Below are positions 16,208 to 24,810 of a stretch of 48,940 bases of DNA, in pieces (positions within the stretch are counted from its first letter, which is position 1; each line of letters begins with the position of its first letter). Below the pieces are notes generated by a model, which ran no database searches, was not told where the DNA came from, and saw nothing but the letters and a program-made list of their open reading frames with translations. The stretch spans positions 1-48,940 of IMG/VR virus record IMGVR_UViG_3300032893_000076; one strand, 5' to 3'. The stretch comes from a virus. The translations under genes were made by a program, and so were the position numbers.

Positions 16208-16767
16208 TAGCTCTGCCGCCTAAAATCAACGACAAACTGGCCACCTATGCCGTTTTCAAAGATGTTGTCTCCCCAGAAGGCTGTAAACAAATAATCGAAT
16301 TATCTAAGTATTACCAGAAAGAAGAAGGCAAACAATTTTCTAATCCTGAGAAACGTTCGAGTGATGTTTATTGGTTGCAATACTCATCTGATTTAGCGGA
16401 GCTTTTTCAGCGATTATCAGACGTAGTCGTAAAAGCGAATAATGAAATCTGGGACTTCAATCTATCAGGATTCTTAGAACCACTACAACTAACTCACTAC
16501 CGAGCTACTAAGAACGGTCACTATGATTGGCATATGGATAATGCGGATCATGGAATTCTTCAATGTAGAAAGCTATCAGGAAGTCTCATCCTAAACGAAG
16601 GATTTCATGGCGGTAATCTAGAATTCCATTCTGCAAAAGATATAGGTAAGATATCTCCTGGAACCTTAGTTATATTCCCTAGTTATCATCAACACAGAGT
16701 AACCCCGATTACAAAAGGTGAACGTTGGAGCCTTGTGTTTTGGGTTACCGGACCAAGTTGGAGATAA
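16204..16767 (+). CDS. 2-oxoglutarate/Fe(II) oxygenase (prolyl-hydroxylase type)
   Basis: 187 residues, the usual size for a single double-stranded beta-helix oxygenase. Iron ligands: H110 and D112 (WHMD) and H164 (YHQHRV); the 2-oxoglutarate-binding Arg is R174 (KGER). FPSYHQHRVTPITKG is typical of the P4H/PKHD group. Substrate is not shown by sequence: protein prolines or nucleobases are both possible. The phage also encodes a collagen-like protein (12507), a possible substrate. It is the last plus-strand gene, ending base to base against the convergent holin-like gene. Confidence 0.87.
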   Translation: MIALPPKINDKLATYAVFKDVVSPEGCKQIIELSKYYQKEEGKQFSNPEKRSSDVYWLQYSSDLAELFQRLSDVVVKANNEIWDFNLSGFLEPLQLTHYRATKNGHYDWHMDNADHGILQCRKLSGSLILNEGFHGGNLEFHSAKDIGKISPGTLVIFPSYHQHRVTPITKGERWSLVFWVTGPSWR

Positions 16768-16992
16768 TTATTTCTTGAGTTTGTCTAAGACACTAGATAC
16801 AAGATCAGATTTTCGTCTGCCGAAATAAAGTCCTACCGACACTAAGAAAAATTCATCAAGAAGTACTGTGCTTTTCAAAGCTTGAAATCCTTCTAGTATG
16901 ATAAAACTCACCATAAGAAGAATAGCAATACACAACATCGTAAGGCTTACGCTATGCTGTTTAGTCTTAGGATCTTTAACCCAGAATATCAA
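16768..16992 (-). CDS. Holin-like protein with two membrane segments
   Basis: 74 residues. Two hydrophobic segments (about residues 17-35 and 44-57) and a charged C-terminus (GRRKSDLVSSVLDKLKK) fit a class II holin or related membrane lysis protein. It is the last gene of the lysis region on this strand and overlaps the upstream gene by four bases. Confidence 0.62.
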   Translation of the reverse strand: MIFWVKDPKTKQHSVSLTMLCIAILLMVSFIILEGFQALKSTVLLDEFFLVSVGLYFGRRKSDLVSSVLDKLKK

Positions 16993-17465
16993 AATGTAAT
17001 CCCCAAGCTCACGCCAACGGTTTTGTCTGTCAAAACCATGCCGCCGACTGTAAAAGGACCCAGGATTCGATACTGAACATGGGCTCCGTAAGCTATTTCT
17101 GCAGATGAAACATTAGCCGGCCTGTCCACAGCCAAAGCTGAAATAGACCAGCGCTGAGTATTGTAAGTAACTTCTTTCGAAGATTTTGAGTCTTTATTAT
17201 CTTGTTCGGATATTTTTGTATTAGATTGCTGGGTTGAGTCGTCTTTAATCGTAGTCGTTTTAGTCACAGTTCCGTCAGGTTTCTTGGTCTCGACTATAGT
17301 CACGATCTTGTGGTCTTGCTTATTACTGTCAGTTTGTGACAGTTTCTTGTCGACTTCGACCGTCTCAGTTTTTGTCACAACCTTAGCAGGTAGAGAAAAT
17401 CTGCCTATAGCCACTCCTATGACTGCGGCAATACATATGGATATTACGGCATGTTTAGTAGACAT
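16989..17465 (-). CDS. Membrane-anchored lysis-region protein (spanin-like?)
   Basis: 158 residues. N-terminal membrane anchor (residues 6-22), a long hydrophilic Lys/Thr/Asp-rich stretch likely to be coiled or extended, then a beta C-terminal segment (GAHVQYRILGPFTVGG). An inner-membrane anchor with a periplasmic stalk next to an endolysin suggests an inner spanin, but the beta C-terminus is unusual for that role. Call by position and topology. Confidence 0.58.
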   Translation of the reverse strand: MSTKHAVISICIAAVIGVAIGRFSLPAKVVTKTETVEVDKKLSQTDSNKQDHKIVTIVETKKPDGTVTKTTTIKDDSTQQSNTKISEQDNKDSKSSKEVTYNTQRWSISALAVDRPANVSSAEIAYGAHVQYRILGPFTVGGMVLTDKTVGVSLGITF

Positions 17466-17477
17466 TAGTCCCCCAAA

Positions 17478-18065
17478 TTAATATACCGACAGGAATTCTT
17501 GGATGTCTTTCAAAGGAACACACAAAGCGCGGTTATCAATAATTGCACCAGAAGCAAATACTACGCCTATGACGTCACCTTCTGAATTAAGCACAGGACT
17601 GCCACTATTCCCGGGTAATATGTGCGCCGTGCAATAATCAGGATGTTCAACATACAAAACCGTATCACTATAGGGACCGACATACTCACCTAAAGAGCGC
17701 GTCAAAGGCTGTAAATGCCCATATCCCCATACGAAGATGTCTTCATGCGGCATAATTGGAGTTTGAGACACAGTAAGCGCCTCTCTTCCAGTCAAAGGCT
17801 CTAAAAGGCACAAATCAGTTTTATTCGAGATATCTATGATTCTTAGAGGGACTAGTCTATGGTCTACTACAGCATTATTTGCCAAAGCTTCGCAAACATG
17901 TCTATTAGTCAGTGTGTAGATTTTGCCTGATGGAGCTATGACTTCAAACCCAGTACCTCCGCCGCCAAACACATTCTCCAGCATGATAACAGACGCTTCT
18001 GGAGATACTGGTTTGTGACAACCAAAAACAAACAAAAGGACTAAGGCCAATAATACATACTTCAA
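17478..18065 (-). CDS. Exported trypsin-like serine protease lipoprotein
   Basis: 195 residues. Signal peptide with lipobox FGC (Cys16), then a chymotrypsin-fold protease with H56 (TNRHVC), D84 (KTDLCLLE) and S154 (GNSGSP). The triad is complete and evenly spaced, with Gly-rich strands around. As a lipoprotein it would be tethered to a membrane facing the periplasm. Its 3' neighbour is the membrane-anchored protein and its 5' neighbour the endolysin, whose stop it overlaps. A protease in a lysis cassette is uncommon; it could cleave envelope proteins during lysis or act at the surface. Confidence 0.85.
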   Translation of the reverse strand: MKYVLLALVLLFVFGCHKPVSPEASVIMLENVFGGGGTGFEVIAPSGKIYTLTNRHVCEALANNAVVDHRLVPLRIIDISNKTDLCLLEPLTGREALTVSQTPIMPHEDIFVWGYGHLQPLTRSLGEYVGPYSDTVLYVEHPDYCTAHILPGNSGSPVLNSEGDVIGVVFASGAIIDNRALCVPLKDIQEFLSVY

Positions 18066-18520
18066 GCGACACCTTCTAGGAATAGATCTTTTTCTTTATT
18101 ACGTCGGAAAAATAGTTCCTGATTCACGGTATGATTTACATGATCCCAGTCTACGAAATGTTCAGCAGCGCCTTTGTAATCTCCGGCATTGAGTTTTGTC
18201 AGTAACTCCGAGCCTGCTAAATGACCCGTGTTGTATTCGAACGAAGTCAGGGCGGCAATTTGATTGTCAGTTATAGGAACTTTAACTAACAATAAAACTG
18301 CATCCATAAACTTAGCTACGAAGAAATCTGAAAGAGAATCTGCTTGGTCTTGAGTCAATGGGGGATCTTTAAGAGTTACCGCTCTTCCATCTTCATATTC
18401 AGTATTTCCCCAACCGATTGTAGGCTTGTCTAATTTACCATTGATTGTATTTTGATAGGGATAAAGGCGGCATTTCTCAAAACTTCGGATTAACTGGGAG
18501 GCGAGTTTTAAGGCTGTCAC
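18062..18520 (-). CDS. Endolysin, T4 lysozyme-like (GH24)
   Basis: 152 residues from the GTG at 18520; a longer frame from 18601 overlaps the upstream gene heavily. Catalytic Glu15 (RSFEKCRLYPY), then TIGWGN and the helical lysozyme body. GH24 enzymes cut the N-acetylmuramic acid-N-acetylglucosamine bond. The length fits the family. No signal peptide is seen, so a holin is needed for release. It overlaps the zinc-ribbon gene upstream and the protease gene downstream. Confidence 0.86.
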   Translation of the reverse strand: MTALKLASQLIRSFEKCRLYPYQNTINGKLDKPTIGWGNTEYEDGRAVTLKDPPLTQDQADSLSDFFVAKFMDAVLLLVKVPITDNQIAALTSFEYNTGHLAGSELLTKLNAGDYKGAAEHFVDWDHVNHTVNQELFFRRNKEKDLFLEGVA

Positions 18521-18692
18521 TAGTAGATTTCTCTGTAAATCCGCACAATTCACACTTCTGAAACTGCGGATATTCGTGGTGTGGCCGAAATACACCAACA
18601 TGGCACTTAGAACAAATCAGTGCGTTGATTCGTCTATCTTTCTTAGCCACAAGCTCTAGGATTTGAACAGTAGTAAGACCGCTGCGAGACAC
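18477..18692 (-). CDS. Small zinc-ribbon protein
   Basis: 71 residues, GTG start. CSKCHVG (about 27-33) and CELCGF (about 47-52) form a four-Cys zinc ribbon, with a basic C-terminus. It overlaps the endolysin by 44 bases and the upstream gene by 37. Function unknown. Confidence 0.55.
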   Translation of the reverse strand: MSRSGLTTVQILELVAKKDRRINALICSKCHVGVFRPHHEYPQFQKCELCGFTEKSTSDSLKTRLPVNPKF

Positions 18693-18874
18693 GAGATTAT
18701 ACCTATTACGCCTGCGCCTATTTTAACTACAGTCTTAACTCCTGTTACATGATCGAATATGGGCTGGAGTTTTTCGTCTAAATCACGAAGAGATTCAGAA
18801 TGTTGCGCAGTTAAGACCTTAATCGCACTGACGTCCTCGATTAGCTTGCTTAACTTATCGTCAACGGACGCCAT
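18656..18874 (-). CDS. Holin-associated coiled-coil membrane protein (XhlA-like)
   Basis: 72 residues. Heptad-like N-terminal helix (residues 3-45), then one transmembrane segment (about 50-70). This N-coiled-coil/C-anchor plan matches XhlA-type holin-associated proteins. It is the first gene of the lysis operon; promoter element copy D lies upstream between it and a divergent plus-strand gene. Confidence 0.62.
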   Translation of the reverse strand: MASVDDKLSKLIEDVSAIKVLTAQHSESLRDLDEKLQPIFDHVTGVKTVVKIGAGVIGIISCLAAVLLLFKS

Positions 18875-18886
18875 AATTCTATCCTA

Positions 18887-18917
18887 ACATAATTGCTTAA
18901 CAATTTGAAGTTAGCAT
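18887..18917 (+). promoter_or_regulatory. Phage promoter element, copy D
   Basis: ACATAATTGCTTAACAATTT has two half-sites, ATAATT and ACAATT, 11 bp apart, and TAGCAT at 18912-18917. It lies 18 bp before the plus-strand gene at 18935. The reverse strand of the same site contains TATGTT, so it may also serve the minus-strand lysis operon. Confidence 0.65.
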
Positions 18918-18934
18918 GAATATAGGAGTTAATC

Positions 18935-19045
18935 GTGAAATTATTGATTAAATTGACGCTTGCGGGAGTCTTATTTTATTGCTCTTGGCCTATAGGGACT
19001 ATCTATAGTATGTGGTTATTTGCTAATTTTATTAATAAAAATTAA
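18935..19045 (+). CDS. Small membrane peptide, plus-strand island gene
   Basis: 36 residues, GTG start with AGGAG seven bases upstream. Two hydrophobic stretches (about 9-16 and 19-31) separated by a Pro-Gly turn. It is a lone plus-strand gene between minus-strand lysis and tail genes with its own promoter element. Its stop overlaps the convergent stop of the fibre gene. It may be a membrane-acting early peptide or a lysis regulator; nothing proves either. Confidence 0.55.
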   Translation: MKLLIKLTLAGVLFYCSWPIGTIYSMWLFANFINKN

Positions 19046-20091
19046 TTAAATACGGCTTCCACGACAATAATTCCAGCCGAACCGGCACCGCCAGTAACCG
19101 TTCCCGTACCGCCGGCTGCAGAAGCACCTACGCTGTAGGAGTAACTACTAGTTGGAGATAAAATAATACCCTCAAGAAAACCGCCGGCACCGCCGCCTCC
19201 GCCGCCATTAGAGTTAGTGCTTGTGTTACCGCCATACCCGCCGCCGCCAGAGCCAGTATTTGCAGACGCGTTACCTCCATTAGCACTAGGAGCTCCGCCG
19301 CCCCCTTCTCCGCCAAAAGGCGAGGCTGCACCATTGCCGCCGGCAATAAAAATACCAGTAGTACCTACGCCGCTGCCAACAGAGGCTCCTTGTCCCCCGG
19401 TTAAGCCCACACCTTGAAAAATACCATTAGTTCCAGAGCCTGTCGTAGTTACTCCTCCCCCCGCACCGCCATCGTTAGTACTTCCAGCAGATCCTCCGGA
19501 ACAAGTAATACTAAGTCCCGAAGCTGCGTGGAACGTAGTGTCATTTCCTGCTGTACCAGGATTTGATAGCCCGGCACCGCCGCCGCCGCCCCCTATCATT
19601 TTAATTCTTAAATAAAGACAGCCCGCCGGAACAGAATAGGTACCGCTACCGGATTGATATACGGTTATTGCAGGAGCGGTTCTTTTATAAGAAAAAATCG
19701 CCCAGTCACTAGGATTACTTGATGGAGTATGTCCCGTATTTGCATCAATAAGACTTTGGTAGACGATACCGCCAGATTGACAGAGGTCATTTGTATTATA
19801 GGTCTGCGTTGATAGATATTCCGGTATACCGCGCTCCATTAAATAAGCCAACTGATAACTAAATAAATAAAAAAGACTATTGTGATCTTGAATTGGAGGA
19901 GATCCGTTACCTATTACGCTGCCGTCCATTCCAGATTCATAATTTGATAGCGCCTGAACTAAATCTGGGGTAATAGTGCTGCCGCTATAAGTTGCGGGAG
20001 AACCTGCCTGAAGGCTTCCGAATTCACTCATCCGCCCGTTAGCTGCAGATGATCCAAAAATTGTTTGTAAATATCTAGTAAGACCTGCCAT
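19042..20091 (-). CDS. Tail fibre protein with Gly-rich C-terminus
   Basis: 349 residues. N-terminal attachment domain starting MAGLTRYLQTIFGSS, related to that of the 21162 gene (both with LTRY, FGS and a QLAYLM motif). A short carbohydrate-binding-like segment (YNTNDLCQSGGIVYQSL) follows. The C-terminal half is extremely Gly-rich (GGGGGG runs), like glycine-rich phage adhesin tips. Probably one of two alternative or paired host-range fibres. Confidence 0.75.
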   Translation of the reverse strand: MAGLTRYLQTIFGSSAANGRMSEFGSLQAGSPATYSGSTITPDLVQALSNYESGMDGSVIGNGSPPIQDHNSLFYLFSYQLAYLMERGIPEYLSTQTYNTNDLCQSGGIVYQSLIDANTGHTPSSNPSDWAIFSYKRTAPAITVYQSGSGTYSVPAGCLYLRIKMIGGGGGGAGLSNPGTAGNDTTFHAASGLSITCSGGSAGSTNDGGAGGGVTTTGSGTNGIFQGVGLTGGQGASVGSGVGTTGIFIAGGNGAASPFGGEGGGGAPSANGGNASANTGSGGGGYGGNTSTNSNGGGGGGAGGFLEGIILSPTSSYSYSVGASAAGGTGTVTGGAGSAGIIVVEAVFN

Positions 20092-20103
20092 TATTAACTC
20101 CCG

Positions 20104-21159
20104 TTATATAGTAATTGAATTTGAATAATCTAAATATAACCAATCGGTGTTGTAATCCCCAGAAGTATATGAGGAAAAACAATTATACGGTTCAGAATTG
20201 TTTGTATTTGGCTGTGTTGGGGTAGCTGTAACGTAGTCACAATATCCAAAAAAATTATCGATTACCGGCGCGGCAATTATAGATACACCAACACCCATCG
20301 GCTGTGGAAGAAGACCTTCAGCTATGAATGCCTGAAGAAGAATCTCACTAGTCACTGATGTATTAATGAAATAACTCATGCTCATCGGACTCGTATTTGC
20401 ATAGTCAAAAACAAAAATTTGATTAGGAAAATATCGATACAATCCATTAACGATAGTCGCTAAATCTGATTTTTCTTGATTGCGTAGAATTGCTAATTGT
20501 ATTAACTGTAAAAATTCATCATCTGCTAAACTAATAGGACCGTTTGATCCTACAGTATTTCTAGAAACGCCAACATATTTTCCTAGTATGTCTAATTGTA
20601 CGCCGACAGCTTGATTTGTACTTGTGGATATTGTGATCGGAGAGGAACTCGAATCTTCTAGCGTATTTGAAGACACGGATAAAAGCAAAGGAACTTGATT
20701 AATCTGCCAAGAAAAGACAAGATTTCTTCTGGTAATACTTCCAGAAACTATAACTTGTCCTACTCCTAGTAAATTATTTGCCTGCAGCTGAATGTCAGAA
20801 AGATCCGCGTCCCATGAAATACTGCCTGAGTTATTTCCATTATAGGTCAAGACAAAAGAACCGGATGCCGCTACATCCGAGAAGCTCAGAGTTTGAATCG
20901 TAGGATTGAGATTAAAGCCATTTTGGACCTGCAGCGGCAATTGATCCATTAAGATAGGTGAAACTAAGGCTTGAATAGCGCTTACGTTCTGTTGGCTCTG
21001 TTTATATTGTAATCTTAATAAATTGCTATAGTATTGCAACAACTCAGATGGTTGATAATACGAAAACCAAGGCCAGTTAATATCATATTCAGCATATGAA
21101 TTAAACGGGTAGCCTGTTTCCCCGGGTTCGGCATAACTTATGTAAGAAAAAAACGGCAT
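20104..21159 (-). CDS. Baseplate protein (DUF2612-like) with inserted beta domain
   Basis: 351 residues. The C-terminal half (LADDEFLQLIQLAILRNQ, FPNQIFVFDY) fits the DUF2612 baseplate/tail family. Residues about 90-185 form a separate beta domain (TLSFSDVAASGSFVL ... SSNTLEDSSSSPITI) that is also present in the tail sheath gene at 30204. It lies between the fibre genes and the baseplate-J gene, so it probably links fibres to the baseplate. Confidence 0.75.
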   Translation of the reverse strand: MPFFSYISYAEPGETGYPFNSYAEYDINWPWFSYYQPSELLQYYSNLLRLQYKQSQQNVSAIQALVSPILMDQLPLQVQNGFNLNPTIQTLSFSDVAASGSFVLTYNGNNSGSISWDADLSDIQLQANNLLGVGQVIVSGSITRRNLVFSWQINQVPLLLSVSSNTLEDSSSSPITISTSTNQAVGVQLDILGKYVGVSRNTVGSNGPISLADDEFLQLIQLAILRNQEKSDLATIVNGLYRYFPNQIFVFDYANTSPMSMSYFINTSVTSEILLQAFIAEGLLPQPMGVGVSIIAAPVIDNFFGYCDYVTATPTQPNTNNSEPYNCFSSYTSGDYNTDWLYLDYSNSITI

Positions 21160-21161
21160 AC

Positions 21162-22958
21162 TTAGATTGCAGACATCAGAGTGAGATAAAAGTTATCGCT
21201 ACTGCCAGTAAGATTCTGAACGGTAATAGTCCCGCCACTACTTACGGTTACGTTTGCTTTTCCTCCAGTATTATTAACCGCTGAATAAAAGCTAGAATCA
21301 CTTCCCGTCATCATTGTAATCGTAGAACCGTAATATAAGAAAAATGCCGCATTCCCGTTATTACCGTCTAGTATCATTATCATTCCTGCACTATACGCAC
21401 CTAATGCATACGTAGCAGAACTGGAATCGGCGATAACTTGAGAAGAGGCTTTATTTTGTAACCAGCCTAAATCAGTAACCGAGGACTGAAAGCCAACGCC
21501 GCCGTTAGCCTGTATTTGGTTCGTAAAACTGAGTTGCCCTACTGAAACAACTCCGTTACTGATTTTTACGTTACTATTATCAGGAAGATTGGTGAAGGTT
21601 TGTGCACCAGGCTCATTATTATTTAACCAAAGATTTCCAGTCGCGGCACTGTGGAAATCAACATTCTTGGCAGTCGAGAAGTAATTACCTTGAGCAAATC
21701 CGCCGTTAGCACCTGATTGATAATCGATATTCCCAGAGTTACCCTCAAACCAGTTATTCCTAATTTGTGTGCCATTACCCGAACTAACTGCCATAGCATT
21801 CGAGTTACTCTCAAATTCACAACCTTCGATCACAAGGTCAGATGAATTTAAAGCATCTACACACGTACTAAAACCAGAGGAGGAATAAAACCAACAATTT
21901 TTAATTGTTACAATATTAGGATTATAACTAGAACCTTGAGATAAGTTTGTACATAGAATGCCTGTGGAAGTACTGCTGTTATTGTGGGCAGTAACGGCAT
22001 CAAAGACACAATTTTGAATCACGATTCCATAACAAACATAAGGATAAGCACTTAACTGAATTCCTGTTTTCCAGAAGTTGTAATTAGAACCGTCATATCC
22101 GTTTGTAAAATTAATACGATCGATTGTTGCAGACCTAAACCCAGATAGATTGATTGCGCAGCCCGTGCTTCCTGAGGTATATGCTTGAATCGTAAAATTA
22201 CCAATATAGGCGCCTTCTACTACCCCATTAGTTTGGACTTTTTGAAACATGACGGTATTAGAACTTCCCGATATAAGTACAGTCTGTCCGCCACCCGCTC
22301 CGGTAAAATAAAAGCCGAAACTTACTCCTGAAGATACAGCAGAATCATTTGGAACGTTTATCGTCGAGTTCAGAAGATATTTTCCAGGAGGAGCCCATAC
22401 GCCTCTGCCGCTATTAAATGCCGCTTGAAAAGCTGAACTAGAATCACTGCCGCCTGTCGGGTCCGCACCGAAAGCTATGACGTTTGCTAGATTGGAAGTT
22501 GAAATCCAGGAGCTACCGTCGCTGACTAAAATATTTCCTTGTGATCCTGGGGAAGTAAATCCATTACCGCCATAGGCTTTCCAATACGACGAGGAAGGTC
22601 CTGGAGTATGGTTTAAATTATTATCGCCAGCAGACACATAAATAGTTCCGCTATAATTAACTAAACTATTTTCATAATACGTAGTTCCGGAATCCCATTC
22701 TGCAATCCCGGCTTGCATCAAATATGCAAGTTGATAGGCATATAAATAATGAAGAGCGTTCATGTCTTCGATTGCGGGCGCGGCACCGTTTACTACCGCG
22801 GCAAACCAACCGTCTAGATAATTTGATAGCGCCTGAATAGTAGCGGGATTTGTGCTATACGCAGGAATACCGGAAGCGTAACTTCCAAACTGCGCTATTT
22901 GATCCGTACCCGCCGTGCTTCCAAAAACTTGTTGTGTATATCTAGTTAATTTACTCAT
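21162..22958 (-). CDS. Tailspike with pectate-lyase-type beta-helix
   Basis: 598 residues. Same attachment domain as the 19042 protein at residues 1-130. Then VIAFGADPTGGSDSSSAFQ and VWAPPGKYLL, the typical start of the pectate-lyase-3/GH28-like right-handed beta-helix of phage tailspikes, and a long helix to about residue 470. Likely degrades or binds a host surface polysaccharide. No catalytic residue can be stated firmly. Confidence 0.83.
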   Translation of the reverse strand: MSKLTRYTQQVFGSTAGTDQIAQFGSYASGIPAYSTNPATIQALSNYLDGWFAAVVNGAAPAIEDMNALHYLYAYQLAYLMQAGIAEWDSGTTYYENSLVNYSGTIYVSAGDNNLNHTPGPSSSYWKAYGGNGFTSPGSQGNILVSDGSSWISTSNLANVIAFGADPTGGSDSSSAFQAAFNSGRGVWAPPGKYLLNSTINVPNDSAVSSGVSFGFYFTGAGGGQTVLISGSSNTVMFQKVQTNGVVEGAYIGNFTIQAYTSGSTGCAINLSGFRSATIDRINFTNGYDGSNYNFWKTGIQLSAYPYVCYGIVIQNCVFDAVTAHNNSSTSTGILCTNLSQGSSYNPNIVTIKNCWFYSSSGFSTCVDALNSSDLVIEGCEFESNSNAMAVSSGNGTQIRNNWFEGNSGNIDYQSGANGGFAQGNYFSTAKNVDFHSAATGNLWLNNNEPGAQTFTNLPDNSNVKISNGVVSVGQLSFTNQIQANGGVGFQSSVTDLGWLQNKASSQVIADSSSATYALGAYSAGMIMILDGNNGNAAFFLYYGSTITMMTGSDSSFYSAVNNTGGKANVTVSSGGTITVQNLTGSSDNFYLTLMSAI

Positions 22959-24427
22959 TATGTCACCGTAATCGTAATTGTTGCGTAATTAGGTCCTGAA
23001 GGATCGCTGTCTGTTACCCTGACGACGTCTGTTCCGGCAGAGCCCGCAACATACGCTCCGGTACTAGAATTAATCGTACTTCCTGACGAACCGTGAGAAT
23101 CAAAACTCCAAGTCATAGTTCCATATCCACCATTGGATGCAAATTGTTGTGTTCCGGAGGCCGCGATTGCAAGAGTCGCTGTGATTGTACTTCCGGATAT
23201 CGCAAGAACAGTATTAATCGAAGAAATATACATTGGGGTTATGATTATGTCTGCCGCTGAAACAATAAACTGATAATTCTTTTGAGACGGGGTAAGTGTG
23301 GCCGTATAACTGCCGCCGACTGTCGTACTGAATCCAGAGTTCGTAACAAGAGTATTTGGATCAATACTCTGAACGAGAGTTGATAATTGGTTGATGTTGA
23401 CTTCGGCTGCAGGACCTGGAGTAAATATTCCGGGCAGTCCAGTAGTTGAATTAAGTATTGCCGAAATATTAGGCGCACTTGTTTGATTCAAACTCGTTAC
23501 TTCAAATCGGATAAACAAATTCTGGGTAGTAACATCTGACCAATAAACTGTGAAAAGACTTCCATCAACCTGAGTTATCGTATAGCTGCTAGCACCGCTA
23601 GGAGCGTACATACCACAACCAGCATTACGTTTGGTGTAGATAGCCTGTGCGATAGAGCTAGCCGCGCCACTACCAGCGACGATAACCCATATGCTATGAC
23701 CAGGAACCCCATCTCCATTAGTCGTTCCTGTATTATTCTCTTCAACATACGCGTATGTTACCCCATTGATGTTTTCCAAAGCCGCCTCTAAACCTTGGAA
23801 GTATCCTTGACTAGGCAAAGAAACAGAAATCTGACGTCGGATTTTTAGAGCGGCATCTGATTCTTCGTTTACTCCTAATGTCGTATAAGTAGTAGGATTA
23901 TTAATAGACGTAACGCCAAGAACGATTGTGACAGGTACAGTTATTGAATTAGGAACTGGAGTAATTGCTCCGGGAATTGCCGCCTGAAAAGCATAAACAA
24001 CGGTTCCGGGTCCGACGCCTAATTGGGTTGTCTGAAGTTGATATTGATTGCCAGCATTATCGGCTACCGTAAACACGGATTGAGTAGTCTGATCTAATCC
24101 ATATAAATTCACTGATTGAGACAAAACAAGGGTAATATTTGTGACAGTAAAAGTACCTGCCTGCCGCTGGATACCGTTAAGGGCAACTCGTTGATCTAGA
24201 ATCGTACCTATCGCATTATCCGGATCAAAAGTATTGTAGGTAGTCATCAACAATTCTTCTAAATCTAATGCCGCCTGTATAGGTATATTGATGATTTGGC
24301 CGTCTGGAGTCTCAGGACCAATATTGATATTCGGTCCGTAAATAGTTTTAAAAGCTGTTTGGGCGCTCTCTTGCAACTCAGATTGAGTCGCGATTGTTAA
24401 CCCGGTACTTGTCAATGAATTAGGCAC
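22958..24427 (-). CDS. Baseplate J-like protein with C-terminal Ig-like domain
   Basis: 489 residues. IGPETPDGQIINIPIQAALD and the following wedge region match the baseplate J (Mu gp47/P2 J) family that forms the baseplate wedge. The last 75 residues form an Ig-like domain with INSSTGAYVAG, close to INSSTGEYTAG in the 31737 protein. The Ig domain probably sits on the baseplate surface. Overlaps the fibre and gp25-like genes by one base each. Confidence 0.88.
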   Translation of the reverse strand: MPNSLTSTGLTIATQSELQESAQTAFKTIYGPNINIGPETPDGQIINIPIQAALDLEELLMTTYNTFDPDNAIGTILDQRVALNGIQRQAGTFTVTNITLVLSQSVNLYGLDQTTQSVFTVADNAGNQYQLQTTQLGVGPGTVVYAFQAAIPGAITPVPNSITVPVTIVLGVTSINNPTTYTTLGVNEESDAALKIRRQISVSLPSQGYFQGLEAALENINGVTYAYVEENNTGTTNGDGVPGHSIWVIVAGSGAASSIAQAIYTKRNAGCGMYAPSGASSYTITQVDGSLFTVYWSDVTTQNLFIRFEVTSLNQTSAPNISAILNSTTGLPGIFTPGPAAEVNINQLSTLVQSIDPNTLVTNSGFSTTVGGSYTATLTPSQKNYQFIVSAADIIITPMYISSINTVLAISGSTITATLAIAASGTQQFASNGGYGTMTWSFDSHGSSGSTINSSTGAYVAGSAGTDVVRVTDSDPSGPNYATITITVT

Positions 24428-24810
24428 TAACTACCTGCCGGTCCTAAGGCAAACACATAGCTACTTTGAAGAACGCTATAGATTGTCTGCACTTGATAAT
24501 TGATACTAAGACTTCTATCTTCATTCAAAACGATGCTTGTTTGAAGAAGACCAGTTACTCCTTGAGTCCCTAATATAGCGGCATTAACCGCGAGGGTGAT
24601 CGCAAGTTCGTTTTTCCCACCAAGAAGATTCATCCAATTAATTCCGTTATCTACAGCAAAAAAGCAATCCCCTAAGAAGGATTGTAAATTCATTTGAATA
24701 TCTAATGCTACAGCAGATAGATTAGCGGCATAATTATTAAGCCCGCTGCCGAACGTCCAACTGCCTGTTCCTGGCTCGATATTGCGCACTATGTAGTTAT
24801 TAGTTGCCAT
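24427..24810 (-). CDS. Baseplate wedge protein (gp25/lysozyme-like or DUF2634 type)
   Basis: 127 residues. Placed directly before the baseplate J gene, as gp25-like wedge proteins are. Sequence segments GDCFFAVDNGINWMNLLGGKN and INYQVQTIYSVLQ fit the gpW/gp25 or DUF2634 pattern. Acts in wedge assembly. Confidence 0.72.
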   Translation of the reverse strand: MATNNYIVRNIEPGTGSWTFGSGLNNYAANLSAVALDIQMNLQSFLGDCFFAVDNGINWMNLLGGKNELAITLAVNAAILGTQGVTGLLQTSIVLNEDRSLSINYQVQTIYSVLQSSYVFALGPAGS

